Below are positions 53,644-63,593 of a DNA stretch of 64,000 bases, in pieces. A program made the position numbers and the translations under genes. Within the stretch, counting starts at the first letter, position 1, and every line of letters starts with the position of its first letter. Source of the stretch: Lentisphaera profundi (GTDB lineage: Bacteria; Verrucomicrobiota; Lentisphaeria; Lentisphaerales; Lentisphaeraceae); contig NZ_CP117812.1 of the NCBI RefSeq assembly GCF_028728065.1, forward strand, positions 682,001 to 746,000, in the 5' to 3' direction. Below the pieces are notes generated by a model. It searched no databases, was not told the origin of the DNA, and saw only the letters and a program-made list of their open reading frames with translations.

Positions 53644-55583
53644 TTAGTAAAAAATAATTTTAAATGATTTTGGTAAATTTTTCAGTAAACTTTTGTTGGT
53701 CGTTTTCTCGGGGAGAAAAACTTGCTCAAGTGTTTTACAGGTTTTGAGGTATGGTACCTGACTATTGGGATTCTTTTCCGGTAAAGTGATTTTTGTTAAG
53801 GGTAAGCCGCGGATAGCGACAATATTTCTCCGTAAGTTAGCATGACGCAGGTCGAGTTCTTTGATATTAGTTCTGTAGAGTCCATTGATATCGCTTAATT
53901 CACGCGAATCCATTTTTATAAAATCTCCCTCAAAATAAAGTTCTTGCAATGGAGGGTTTTGAAGTTGAAGAACCTCAAGGGCGTACTGACGTCTTTGTTT
54001 TAAGTTTAAAAAATGAAGTTTGGGGCTGAAGGTAAACTCGTTTATCATGTTGTAGAGATTGTGAGATGCGTAGGTTCTTACAATCCAAATAATTTCGTCG
54101 AAAGATAAATCTTTGCGTCCCTTAAACTTTTCAAAGCATGCTTTACTAGCGATGATATGCTTATTTTTACTTCCAATACCTCCTTGAAGATAGGATTGAA
54201 TAGAGGCTTCAAATTCAAAAAGACTAGCCTGTAAATAAGCTAAGTTTACATGGGCGGATTTAAGGTTTTGATCAATTTCGATAGCTACTTTTGCTAAGTC
54301 AATACCTTTCAACACTTCGTAATCATTGACCAGTGTGTGGGTTAAACTAAGTACTTGAGGTAATGATTCACTAGCAATGAGTTTTTTTAGCTCATTTGTC
54401 CTTTGCCATTTTAATAAATTATCTTTGGCTTCTTGCTCGGCCTCTCGTGCCTGTTGAGTCGCAATTTTAGCTTCGAATTCACTCTTTTTTATGGAAATTA
54501 GAAAAATACTAGTCGCAGAAATAAGTATGATTGAACTCATTATCATAACGAATGAAACCATCTTATTTCTTTTGACTAAGAGCTTGACTTGAATAAAAAA
54601 GCTGGCCCTCTCTACGCTGGTGACAAAACCCCGTAGATAAGAAACTAGATCAGTTCTGAGTTGAGCCACCTGCTGATAGCGTTCATTTGGGTTGAGCTCC
54701 ATAGCCTTGCAACAAATAGCTTCAAGAGCTACAGGAATATCCCTTTTTGGGCAGAGCTGAGAAGGATTTAAAAAGTCACCTTTAATTGTTTGTTCTAGGA
54801 CTTCTTTAACCGAGCCTTTGCCTGGTCTTTTTAACGTTAGTATCGTGTAGAGTATGGCACCTAGAGAATATATATCGGATTGAAAACTACTTTCAGAAAT
54901 AGCTCCTCGCGCTTGTTCAGGGGCATATAGCCTGGGGTTCCGCGAATCAAGCCATCTTGAGTGACAAAGCTTTCGCTAACAATGAGCTCCTCGGTATAAT
55001 TCTCTTTTTGACTGAGGTCTCTTGCCAAGCCCCAGTCACAAACCATGACTTCACCGAAGTGACTAATCTGAATATTTTCGGGTTTGAGATCCAAATGAAT
55101 GATTTGTTGTGAGTGAGCATAAGAAACCGCATCGCAAATTTTCACGAAAATATCCAGTAGTTCGCTTAAACTTACGTCAGATTTATTTGCCTCGATTTCT
55201 TCAATGAGTTCCTGAAAACTGATGCCTTCAACAAGTTTCATAGTAAAATACACATCTCCAGCTTCGTCTAGCCCTAGGTCGTGTAAAGGAACAATATTGG
55301 GATGTTCTAATCGGGCACAAATTCGCGCTTCGCGCAAAAAACGTTCACTCGTCTCACGTCTTGTATCATCTTTTAAAGTGGCTTTCGCAACGGCTCGTCC
55401 AGTGAGAGTGTCTTTGACTAAAGACACAGTTTTCATGCCACCTTGGCCGAGTTCAGTTTGATGGGTATAGCGTTCAGTAGAATTTTTTAGCTGTTGATAT
55501 AGTTTTCCAGAATTTTGCTCATCACAGACGGCATCATCAAAAACTTTTTTCAAATTGCGTTTCACCTGAAACTTTTCAGACAT
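53644..55583 (-). pseudogene. Membrane Ser/Thr kinase, broken by one-base frameshift
   Basis: Two fragments form one kinase. The first begins at the ATG at 55583 (AGGA eight bases before) and has LGQGGMKTVSLVKD, RAVAKATL, HLDLKPENI and VCDWGLARD. After GTPGYM the frame leaves the expected APEQ and stops at 54861. One base added near 54923 restores GTPGYMAPEQARGAISESS and SDIYSLGAILYTIL, which joins the second fragment. That fragment has a transmembrane helix (FVMIMSSIILISATSIFLIS), a coiled segment and an LRR-like end (LDLRHANLRRNIVAIRGLPL). Total length would be near 650 residues, close to the kinase at 27790. Either a real mutation or a sequencing error is possible. Confidence 0.82.
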
Positions 55584-55717
55584 AAGAGGATATCCTAATT
55601 CTTTCATTATATGCGCTAGTCTCGCTGGAGCTCATTATAATAGCTTATTTGATGACGACCAAGTATGGGCGCGATAATATCGCTGAACTTAGGGTAGTGA
55701 GCTATAGTTTCACACAC

Positions 55718-55748
55718 AAAAAAGCCCTGGGAAACCCAAGGCTTTTTT
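55718..55748. terminator. Bidirectional intrinsic terminator
   Basis: AAAAAAGCC-C-TGGG-AAA-CCCA-A-GGCTTTTTT. It lies 20 bp past the NHL stop and just upstream of the kinase gene, so it insulates the two. Confidence 0.8.
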
Positions 55749-55768
55749 ATGAAGGATTTAGCGTATGA

Positions 55769-56812
55769 TTATTTCTGAAGAACGAATTTTCTTAAGCGGC
55801 CAGTAGAATTCCAATCTTGAACGTAGAGGTTGTGGTCTTTATCAAAAGCACAGCCATGTGGAGCAGTGAAAATACTTGGTTTCCAGTCTTTAGCTTTGAC
55901 ACCATAATTGTGATGCTGTTTAGGATCAGGATTATCTCCTAAAATAGAAATGACTTTGAAATCTTTGTCGAGAATAACGCAGCGACCCGATAGTTCGGCT
56001 ACAGCAGTGTATTCACCCATAATTGAAACGGCACAGGGGCGACGGAGATCAGTGGTAGGGGTATCTACGTACTCACCATCAAGTGTCAAACGTTGAAGTT
56101 TGCGATTTTCGCGATCAACGACAATGATGAGAGGTTTTTCACCACGAGTATCAATGGTAAGACCATGATTTGTGACAAATTTACCGCCTTCTTTTCTGCC
56201 TACGCCTCCAAAGCTTCTAATGTATTTGCGATCGGGAGAATAAACGTTGATAAGGTTAGTTGCATAACCATCAGCGACGTAAATTCTACCATCTGGAGCT
56301 ACATCTACCGCGGTCGGCTTATAACGAACTTTCTCTCCTTGATAGGCTTTGTGAGCTGGAGGTCCCTGAATAGTCCAGATTATATTTCCATCTAGGTCAA
56401 TTTTACATACTTTTTGATGATTGTTGAAAGCCGCATAGATAAACTCTTTACCATTTTCTTCTTTTAAGGCAAGGTTGTGACTCATCATAGTTGGCTTACC
56501 AAAAGTTTTAATGACGTGGCCATCACCACAAAACTTTATGATACCATCACCCGTTTGAGTACTTACATAGACATTGCCAACTTTATCAATGGCAACGCCA
56601 CCATGAGTGGCTCCAAGAGCGGGTTTGCCATTTGGAGTTTCTCCCCAAGCAAGGTCAACTTTATAAGTGAATTTCCCTTGGCCAGTTACATAGTCGGCAT
56701 CGACGAAAGGTGCTTTTTGTAAAGCTTCGGGATTGATTTTATGGCTATGTCCTTCATGAGCCATAGAGGAGAATGAGGCAGCGAGTAAGCCAAGTGTGAG
56801 TAGGTGTTTCAT
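55769..56812 (-). CDS. Secreted NHL-repeat beta-propeller protein, paralogue
   Basis: About 347 residues from the ATG at 56812 (AAGG six bases upstream). The signal peptide (HLLTLGLLAASFSSMA) leaves a His-rich mature N-terminus HEGHSHKINP. Blade motifs GATHGGVAIDKVGNVYVSTQ, PTAVDVAPDGRIYVADGYA, TNHGLTIDTRGEKPLIIVVD and APHGCAFDKDHNLYVQDW match the protein at 46446 nearly throughout. The function is unknown; a metal-dependent propeller enzyme or binder is plausible from the repeated His. A predicted operator (56832-56844) sits about 20 bp before the start, so this gene may also have its own promoter. Confidence 0.82.
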   Translation of the reverse strand: MKHLLTLGLLAASFSSMAHEGHSHKINPEALQKAPFVDADYVTGQGKFTYKVDLAWGETPNGKPALGATHGGVAIDKVGNVYVSTQTGDGIIKFCGDGHVIKTFGKPTMMSHNLALKEENGKEFIYAAFNNHQKVCKIDLDGNIIWTIQGPPAHKAYQGEKVRYKPTAVDVAPDGRIYVADGYATNLINVYSPDRKYIRSFGGVGRKEGGKFVTNHGLTIDTRGEKPLIIVVDRENRKLQRLTLDGEYVDTPTTDLRRPCAVSIMGEYTAVAELSGRCVILDKDFKVISILGDNPDPKQHHNYGVKAKDWKPSIFTAPHGCAFDKDHNLYVQDWNSTGRLRKFVLQK

Positions 56813-56831
56813 AATAAGCCTTTTTAGTTTA

Positions 56832-56844
56832 TTCAATGATTGAA
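56832..56844. promoter_or_regulatory. Palindrome TTCAATGATTGAA before NHL gene
   Basis: 6+6 perfect palindrome around G, identical to the core of 52851-52867. It lies within the short gap between the DUF1501 and NHL genes. Confidence 0.6.
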
Positions 56845-56887
56845 ATTATATAGCCAGAATTCTATTTGTGAAACTGGAATTCATTTT

Positions 56888-58348
56888 TTAGATTAAAATA
56901 TCTTTAACAATATTAGCGCCTTCAACGCCAGTGAGTTTAAAATCTAGTCCTTGGAATTTGTACGTGAGACGATTGTGGTCAATGCCCAGTTGATTAAGGA
57001 TCGTGGCATTTAAATCGTTGATATGGATGCCATCTTTAACAACGTTATAGCCAAATTCATCAGTTTCACCATGAACGATACCTGGCTTGACGCCGCCACC
57101 AGCCATCCACATAGTGAAGGCCCTTGGGTGGTGATCGCGACCGTAATTTTCACGAGTGAGTTTACCTTGGCAGTAATTAGTGCGACCAAATTCACCACCC
57201 CAAACTACGAGGGTATCTTCGAGTAAGCCATTTTGCTTGAGATCTTGAATGAGTCCGTAGCAAGCTTGGTCAATATCTTTACACTGATTAGGTAAATCGC
57301 CGGCAATATTATGATGTTGGTCCCAGCCACGATGAAATATTTGAACCATGCGAACATCGCGTTCAACCATACGGCGCGCAAGTAGGCATGAAGCGGCAAA
57401 CGTTCCTTTTTTATGGACATCGGGACCATACATTTCAAGAGTACTTTTCTTTTCTTTGCTGGTATCAGTGAGTTCAGGAACAGAAGTTTGCATACGGAAA
57501 GCCATCTCATACTGGGAGATACGCGTATTGATTTCTGGATCATTGACATCTTTGAAATGCTTGCGATTCATGGCTGCCAGGCTATCGAGCATATTGCGAC
57601 GCGTCGATGAATTAACTCCTTTGGGATCGGAGAGATAAAGTACGGGGTCGCCCTGTGAACGGAAGCCGATACCCTGATGTTCCGAGGGTAAAAAGCCCGA
57701 TCCCCAGAGACGTTGATAAAGCGCCTGGGCATCTTTACGGCCAGTCCATGAAGGGGTCATGGCGACATAGGTAGGAAGGTTTTTATTCATGCTACCCAGG
57801 CCATAGGAAAGCCAGGATCCCATGCAAGGACGACCAGGGATTTGATTGCCGGTTTGGAGGTAGGTTATCGCGGGGTCGTGGTTAATTTGCTCGGTATGCA
57901 TGCCCTGCATGATGCAGAGATCATCGACCATTTTAGCAGTGTGTGGCATGAGTTCACTTACCCAAGCGCCAGATTGGCCGTGTTGCTTGAATTTGAATTT
58001 CGAAGGAGCCAAAGGGAAGCGAGATTGGTTAGCCGTCATGCCTGTGAGACGTTGACCATTACGAATCGATTCCGGAAGGTCCTTATCAAACATTTTTTCG
58101 AGTGTCGGTTTATAGTCAAACATGTCGAGTTGTGAGGGAGCACCTGCCATACAGAGCCAAATTACGCGCTTGGCTTTGGGTGCAAAATGTGGTAAGTCAG
58201 GAAGTCCGATATCATCACTCGTTTTGACAGTCGTTTCTGAGGCATCAGTATTGAGTCCCATGAGGCTGAGAGCGCCTAGACCGAGTGTTGAGTTAGAAAG
58301 GAATTGGCGTCTATTTTGAAGATTATTAAATTGATTAGCTAAATTCAT
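56888..58348 (-). CDS. DUF1501 secreted protein (Tat-type leader), block 2
   Basis: 486 residues with leader [20 protein letters not shown] near residues 12-31 (twin-arginine-like). Family blocks [64 protein letters not shown] and [20 protein letters not shown] match DUF1501. It is clearly paralogous to the gene at 48966 but well diverged. It starts three bases after the PSD1/LamG stop, so coupling is near certain. The function is unknown. Confidence 0.88.
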   Translation of the reverse strand: MNLANQFNNLQNRRQFLSNSTLGLGALSLMGLNTDASETTVKTSDDIGLPDLPHFAPKAKRVIWLCMAGAPSQLDMFDYKPTLEKMFDKDLPESIRNGQRLTGMTANQSRFPLAPSKFKFKQHGQSGAWVSELMPHTAKMVDDLCIMQGMHTEQINHDPAITYLQTGNQIPGRPCMGSWLSYGLGSMNKNLPTYVAMTPSWTGRKDAQALYQRLWGSGFLPSEHQGIGFRSQGDPVLYLSDPKGVNSSTRRNMLDSLAAMNRKHFKDVNDPEINTRISQYEMAFRMQTSVPELTDTSKEKKSTLEMYGPDVHKKGTFAASCLLARRMVERDVRMVQIFHRGWDQHHNIAGDLPNQCKDIDQACYGLIQDLKQNGLLEDTLVVWGGEFGRTNYCQGKLTRENYGRDHHPRAFTMWMAGGGVKPGIVHGETDEFGYNVVKDGIHINDLNATILNQLGIDHNRLTYKFQGLDFKLTGVEGANIVKDILI

Positions 58349-58351
58349 AAT

Positions 58352-61300
58352 TTATTCCTTTGTTATAACTTCATCGAGGTTGAGTAACTGACTACTTAGC
58401 ATCGTCCATGCAGCTAGTTGAACGGGATCGAGTGTTGAGTCGTATTTGCGTTCGCCATGACTTAGTAAGTCCTTAGCGGCATCCTTGTTTTGAGTATAGA
58501 ATTGCTGATGTTGATTTAAAATGTCTTGCATGAGTAAGATCTCATCGGCTTCGGCATTTCTGGAGCTCAGTTTTCTGAAAATCAAATTTAAGCGTTTATC
58601 GTTTTCCTTAGATGATTTGAGAGTGTTTTCTGCTAGCATGCGAGCGGCTTCTAGGTACTGAGTATCATTCATTAATTGTAAAGCTTGGAGAGGTGTATTG
58701 GTACGTTCACGACTCACTGAGCATGTCTCTCGATTGGGTGCGTCAAAATTGCTCATCATTGGTGCGGGGGCTGTACGCTTCATAAAAGTGTAGAGGCTCC
58801 GTCGATAAAGCCCGTCGCCTTTGTCCGCTTTGAAGTGGCGTGTATCTGATTTAGAGTAGGCGACCGCATTCCAAATTCCAGCTGGTTGGTAGGGTTTGAC
58901 TGATGGACCACCGACTTTCTCTACGAGTAGACCTGAACTAGCAAGAGCATTGTCTCTAATCATTTCAGAGTCGAGTCGAAAACGTGGTCCACGTGAAATT
59001 AAACGATTGTAAGGATCTATTTCTAATTTCTCATCATCTATGTAACTGTTTTGGCGATAACTAGCTGACATAAGCATGTATTTCATGAGAGCTTTTATAT
59101 CCCAGTCACTGTGAATGAATTTGTATGAGAGGTGATCAAGTAGCTTGGGGTGCGAAGGGAATTCACTCTGTGAGCCAAAGTCACCTGCAGTTTTAGATAA
59201 ACCGGTGCCAAAAAGTTGCTGCCAAAAACGGTTGACAGTGACGCGTGAAGTGAGTGGGTGATCTGGTAAGAAGAGCCATTTTGCAAAAGTGAGACGATTT
59301 CCTGGTCCTTCGGGTAAGTCAGGTAAGAAAGCAGGGACGCCGGGTTCAACTTTCTCTTTACGTAGATCATATTGACCACGATCTAGAATATAGGCACCAC
59401 GAGGAGTGGCACGTTCTTGCATGATCATCGTTGTTGGTACAGATTTGAGAAAGTTAGTTCTTTGGTTATTGGCGGCGTTTAATTTTTTATCGGCCTTTAG
59501 AGCGGCGGGATCTACGTGTTGACGGTAGTAAGTATACAATTCCTTAATGCGCTTATTTTCTTGGGCTTGGTCCTTTTTAGGAGCGAGAAGATGTTTAATG
59601 GGGTACTCACCATACACACTAGTAACTTGCACTGGATTCAGTTCTTTGTTAAAAAAACGTAAGTCACTAATTTTACCTTTAAAACCAGGCTGTGTTTCAC
59701 GTCCGCCAATAAATAAAGATTTTTCATTTTTGATGGTTTTACTTAGGTTGTTATTACTAGGACGGCCCATTGTTTGAGAGCGACCATTGAGGTAAATTTT
59801 TATTCCATTAGCTTTTCCACTTCCATTAGATGTAACAAAAATATGATTCCATCGCTTAGCTTTTAAATTATTTTTTTTCGTCCCAACTTTTAAGGCATTT
59901 CCGGGCCATTCATTAATGACGTGGATGGTGATGTTGCCACCTGCTAGCCAGAGATCCCAACCGCGAAGATATTGAGCATTATCCATTGTCGAGATAAGAG
60001 CTCCCGTGAACTCGGTTCCGTAAACCCAAAGGCCAAAAGAAAAGGGTTTATTAAACTCAAATCCAGGATTTACTAAGCTTTCATAAACAGATTTTTTATC
60101 AAGTATAAGCGATTTTTTATCATCCTCGATAGCAAAAATAGGCGATTTTTTTGGTTTAAATTTCTCCTTTGTGAACTCAAGGCTATTATCAGCAATGGGA
60201 GCCGGAGCAGGCTTGAGCGCCTTTGCATTTTTCGACCATTCCAAAAACTGAGGGTCTTTATTATTATTAGGAGCTACTTTTCTTAATTTGGTGATTTTAG
60301 CTAATAAATCTTGATCCTTTTTCTTTTGCGCATCATTCATCACGTGAATGATCGGTGGAGTATCTTTACGATTTCCATCCATGGCATTTTCGGTGATGTT
60401 GTTGAAAAAGGCGGTCATTTGATAGAATTCTTTTTGAGAGACGGGATCAAACTTATGGTCGTGGCATGCAGCGCAGCCCGTTGTGAGGCCTAGCCAAACA
60501 GCAGAAGTAGTTGATGTTCTATCTACGGCATATCTCACGTAATATTCTTCGGCAATTGAGCCGCCTTCACTAGTAGTGACATTGCAGCGATTGAAGCCTG
60601 AAGCAATTTTTTGATTTAAGCTTGGAGTGGGCAATAAGTCACCAGCTAATTGTTCAATAGAGAATTGATCGAAAGGCATGTTTTGATTGAAGGCATTGAT
60701 AACCCAATCACGGTAGGGCCACATTTCACGATAGTTATCTAGGTGAAGGCCATGAGTATCCCCATAGCGGGCTGCATCGAGCCAGAAGCGACCCATGTGT
60801 TCGCCATAAGCTTTTTTGGTTAAAAATTTATCGATCTGTTTTTCGTAGGCGTCTTCGGAATCGTTTTTTAAGAAAGCATCTAATTCTTCAATGCTTGGCG
60901 GCAGTCCTGTAGTATCGAAGCTTAACCTACGTAGAAGTTTTTCTTTGGGGGCTTGTGTATTGGGCTCAAGCTTTTTTTCTTGTAGTTTGTTGAGAACGAA
61001 ATTATCGATGGCGTTAATGGGCCAATTTTGATCAGTAACTTTTGGAGTTTTCGGATTTTTGATGGGAGTAAAAGCCCAGTGTTCTTCGTATTCAGCACCT
61101 TGTTCAATCCATTTATTGAGAAGATCTTTTTCATACGGGCTTAAAGTTTTATGTGATTCGGGTGGGGGCATGATCTCATCTTCATCTCGTGCATGAATGC
61201 GTTCAATGAGAGAGGATTGCTCAGGATGGCCAGGGACGATGGCGTATTTTTCACGACGTTTACTAAGGTTTTTTGTCGCCCCAGCAAAACTGTTTAGAAA

Positions 61301-61489
61301 GAGCCCCGCTTCCACGGTGTCTTTGTCATTGCCGTGGCAATGAAAGCATTTATCGGATAAAATAGGTCGAATATGAGCATTAAATTCTACAGTTTCAGGG
61401 AGAGGATTTTTGTCTTCTGACTGAAAGAGCGCACAGCCACTGCCAATAATTGTAGCTGTAAGTAGAGCTGTGTAATAAATGTTCTTCAT
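58352..61489 (-). CDS. PSD1/DUF1549-DUF1553 cytochrome protein with LamG insertion, block 2
   Basis: About 1045 residues from ATG 61489 (AAGG nine bases upstream; the TTG at 61510 is less likely). The leader ends IIGSGC, a possible lipoprotein site at C19. Heme motif C48-F-H-C51-H52, then DUF1549 ([34 protein letters not shown]) with second C-x-x-C-H ([12 protein letters not shown]). Residues about 440-610 hold a LamG-like fold ([49 protein letters not shown]). DUF1553 follows ([36 protein letters not shown]). Compared with the block 1 PSD1, the LamG insertion is the main difference and suggests glycan binding. Confidence 0.88.
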   Translation of the reverse strand: MKNIYYTALLTATIIGSGCALFQSEDKNPLPETVEFNAHIRPILSDKCFHCHGNDKDTVEAGLFLNSFAGATKNLSKRREKYAIVPGHPEQSSLIERIHARDEDEIMPPPESHKTLSPYEKDLLNKWIEQGAEYEEHWAFTPIKNPKTPKVTDQNWPINAIDNFVLNKLQEKKLEPNTQAPKEKLLRRLSFDTTGLPPSIEELDAFLKNDSEDAYEKQIDKFLTKKAYGEHMGRFWLDAARYGDTHGLHLDNYREMWPYRDWVINAFNQNMPFDQFSIEQLAGDLLPTPSLNQKIASGFNRCNVTTSEGGSIAEEYYVRYAVDRTSTTSAVWLGLTTGCAACHDHKFDPVSQKEFYQMTAFFNNITENAMDGNRKDTPPIIHVMNDAQKKKDQDLLAKITKLRKVAPNNNKDPQFLEWSKNAKALKPAPAPIADNSLEFTKEKFKPKKSPIFAIEDDKKSLILDKKSVYESLVNPGFEFNKPFSFGLWVYGTEFTGALISTMDNAQYLRGWDLWLAGGNITIHVINEWPGNALKVGTKKNNLKAKRWNHIFVTSNGSGKANGIKIYLNGRSQTMGRPSNNNLSKTIKNEKSLFIGGRETQPGFKGKISDLRFFNKELNPVQVTSVYGEYPIKHLLAPKKDQAQENKRIKELYTYYRQHVDPAALKADKKLNAANNQRTNFLKSVPTTMIMQERATPRGAYILDRGQYDLRKEKVEPGVPAFLPDLPEGPGNRLTFAKWLFLPDHPLTSRVTVNRFWQQLFGTGLSKTAGDFGSQSEFPSHPKLLDHLSYKFIHSDWDIKALMKYMLMSASYRQNSYIDDEKLEIDPYNRLISRGPRFRLDSEMIRDNALASSGLLVEKVGGPSVKPYQPAGIWNAVAYSKSDTRHFKADKGDGLYRRSLYTFMKRTAPAPMMSNFDAPNRETCSVSRERTNTPLQALQLMNDTQYLEAARMLAENTLKSSKENDKRLNLIFRKLSSRNAEADEILLMQDILNQHQQFYTQNKDAAKDLLSHGERKYDSTLDPVQLAAWTMLSSQLLNLDEVITKE

Positions 61490-61748
61490 AATTATTATCC
61501 TTGAATTCAACTAAAATTTTAATGGTACTAAACTATCGTTTCTAAAACTGTAGATCTGCCTAACTTTTCGTAAACAAGTACATTTTTTTAATCCTGTGTA
61601 GTTCTCTGTGGCTAGGTGATTATTGTATTAAAACATCCTATATATCTTATTTTATATTTAAAAAATTGTATTTTTTAAATTTTAATCAATGAAATAATCT
61701 TATATAAAACCATAAATTTTAAATTTGTCCACTTAGACTCTCTATAAA

Positions 61749-61761
61749 TTCATTGATTGAA
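61749..61761. promoter_or_regulatory. TTCATTGATTGAA site, upstream of ROK regulator
   Basis: One mismatch from the perfect palindrome of 52851 and 56832. A poorer related copy on the other strand is at 61681-61693. The site lies in the 380-bp AT-rich region between the divergent PSD1 and regulator genes. Confidence 0.5.
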
Positions 61762-61831
61762 TGATTTTACGGGTTTTATGGTACTAATTCTTCAAATTGT
61801 ATAATTTTAGTAAATATATACCTTTAATTTA

Positions 61832-61844
61832 TTCATTGATTGAA
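61832..61844. promoter_or_regulatory. TTCATTGATTGAA site near ROK regulator start
   Basis: An exact second copy of the 61749 sequence, about 70 bp before the likely ATG. Two identical sites 83 bp apart could allow looping or autoregulation. Confidence 0.5.
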
Positions 61845-61890
61845 CTTTAGTATAGTATTGAAGTCAATCAGTGAGTATTGAAAAAATAAG

Positions 61891-63027
61891 GTGGGGGATT
61901 ACTATCCAGTTATGAATGATTTACAGAAAAGTATGAACCAGCAAAGTGCAGCTCAATATAACCGCCAGCAGGTCTTGAGACTCTTGAGAGTCAATAGGGG
62001 ACTAAGTCGTGTTCAGTTGTCTGAGCGTACTCAATTACAGAATTCAACCATGTCATATATTATCCGAGATTTTATTAATCGTGGAGTCGTGGTAGAAGGT
62101 GAAAAACTCGAGGGCGGGGCTGGCTATAAGAAGCAGACATCGCTTGTAGTTAATCCTGGATTGGGTTGGGTTATTGGCATAGTTGTGCAAAATGTTTATG
62201 CTGAGTTAGTTAAAGTAGATTATGCAGGTGAGATTATTGACTCATGTAATTTTGAGGTAGATCCAGATATTACGACTTTACCTGCGTATCTTAAAAATCG
62301 TTTAGAAAATTGGTTTAAAGAACGAGGCTGTCCACCTGGACCTCTCAAAGGAATATGTTTGGGCTTGCCTGCAATTGTGGATCATAGTTCAGGAAGTATA
62401 AAAAGCTCCTCGTTTTTTAATGTTCAGAATTATCCTATTGCGGCTGAGATGAAAAGTCTTTTTCCAGGTGCTGAAATCATGATTGATAATGATGCGAGGC
62501 AGGCAGCTATGGCCGAATTAGTGCACAAAGATACCGATTCGGGTAATTTTTTATTTTATTATATGAACTATCAAAAAGTAAGTAAGGGAGTTAAGCCTTG
62601 TAGCTTTAGTTCCGTGATGTTTGTGAATGGCCAAATGCTCAATGGAGCCAATTCGTCGGCAGGTGAACTGTCTGGAGTCTTGAAACCGCATGATCCACCT
62701 TTCCTTTCTTTAGAGGAATGGGACTTGCTGCAAGACCCTGATGGTGAATTGAGTCCAAGTTTAATGAGTTTAGGTTTATGGGTGTTGCCTTGGTTAGAAG
62801 CCTTGAGTTGTTATTCTGATCCAGAAAGTGTGGTTATGGGTGGTGCTTTGAATTGGCAAAATAAGAAACTCTTTAAGATGATTAATGAGTATTTAGCGAA
62901 TCGCCTGCAGACACTAGGTAAGAACCCAATAGAAGTGCGTCGAGCCAACTCTCCTGTGCAGAGTGTTGCTTATGGTGCAGCGAGTTCTCTCTTAGATCAC
63001 TTATCAAAAGAACTTATACAAGCTTAA
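61891..63027 (+). CDS. ROK-family transcriptional regulator
   Basis: 378 residues with GTG at 61891, or 371 with ATG at 61912 (MNDLQKSM). A winged helix-turn-helix lies near 20-80 (VLRLLRVNRGLSRVQLSERT, TMSYIIRDFINRGVVVEGEK). The ROK fold follows (LGWVIGIVVQNVYAELVKVDY, IMIDNDARQAAMAEL, SSAGELSG, ESVVMGGALNW), with no CxCGxxGC zinc motif. NagC/XylR/Mlc-type repressors bind palindromes and sense sugars or their phosphates. It is divergent from the PSD1/LamG operon, and palindromes of one type occur here and at both PSD1 blocks, so it is the best candidate for their regulator. Confidence 0.85.
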   Translation: MGDYYPVMNDLQKSMNQQSAAQYNRQQVLRLLRVNRGLSRVQLSERTQLQNSTMSYIIRDFINRGVVVEGEKLEGGAGYKKQTSLVVNPGLGWVIGIVVQNVYAELVKVDYAGEIIDSCNFEVDPDITTLPAYLKNRLENWFKERGCPPGPLKGICLGLPAIVDHSSGSIKSSSFFNVQNYPIAAEMKSLFPGAEIMIDNDARQAAMAELVHKDTDSGNFLFYYMNYQKVSKGVKPCSFSSVMFVNGQMLNGANSSAGELSGVLKPHDPPFLSLEEWDLLQDPDGELSPSLMSLGLWVLPWLEALSCYSDPESVVMGGALNWQNKKLFKMINEYLANRLQTLGKNPIEVRRANSPVQSVAYGAASSLLDHLSKELIQA

Positions 63028-63180
63028 GAACTAAGCGTTGAAGTTTGTGGTACTCAGTTGCAATAGCGCTGTGATTCATTTTACTATTTATAATAGAACT
63101 ACTCATACTTGATTGAGGCAGTGATGTAATAATTCTTGCTCTGAACTCATACTTCATAAATCTTATCTCTTTAGGCATAA

Positions 63181-63207
63181 AAAAAGACCGCAAGAAGCGG
63201 CCTTTTT
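63181..63207. terminator. Bidirectional intrinsic terminator
   Basis: AAAAAG-A-CCGC-AAGAA-GCGG-C-CTTTTT, between the convergent ROK regulator and small gene. T-runs are present on both sides. Confidence 0.75.
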
Positions 63208-63229
63208 AAAATTCATAAGTTAGATCAAC

Positions 63230-63523
63230 TTAGAATTGTGCAATCACGTTGTTGATTTGACCAACGAGTTTGTCAGAAGCTTTCTGTTCGAGAAGGTTTG
63301 CTTCTTCGCAACGGATGTTCTTTTTGAAAACTGTAGTGATTTGATCGCCATCAAAGTTTTGGACAAATAATCTCCAAAGCTTTCTGCTTTCTGTTTCGCC
63401 ATTGTTACGAAGGCTTTTTTTAGCGCGGCGGCTTACATAGTTGAGCGTAATAGAAAGTCTGCCAGCGGCAAATTTTTCTTGTATCTCGGCCCAAGTTAGT
63501 CCTGAGGGAAGTTGTTCCATCAT
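63230..63523 (-). CDS. Small protein of unknown function
   Basis: About 97 residues. ATG at 63523, or 63520, is preceded by GGAGAGA; the TTG at 63532 is less likely. The protein is charged and soluble-looking, with SGLTWAEIQEKFAAGRLSIT, VSRRAKKSLRNNGETESRKL and NFDGDQITTVFKKNIRCEEANL. I do not recognise the family. It has a strong ribosome site and a terminator just beyond its stop, so it appears to be a real single gene. Confidence 0.7.
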   Translation of the reverse strand: MMEQLPSGLTWAEIQEKFAAGRLSITLNYVSRRAKKSLRNNGETESRKLWRLFVQNFDGDQITTVFKKNIRCEEANLLEQKASDKLVGQINNVIAQF

Positions 63524-63593
63524 TCTCTCCAACTTTGTTAGTTAATAATATTTCGGAATCGTCAGTATAAATAGCTTTTGCTTATAAACAAGC

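Noticed and set aside
61891-63027. ROK protein as a sugar kinase
   Set aside because: It has an N-terminal winged helix and lacks the zinc motif, so regulator fits better.
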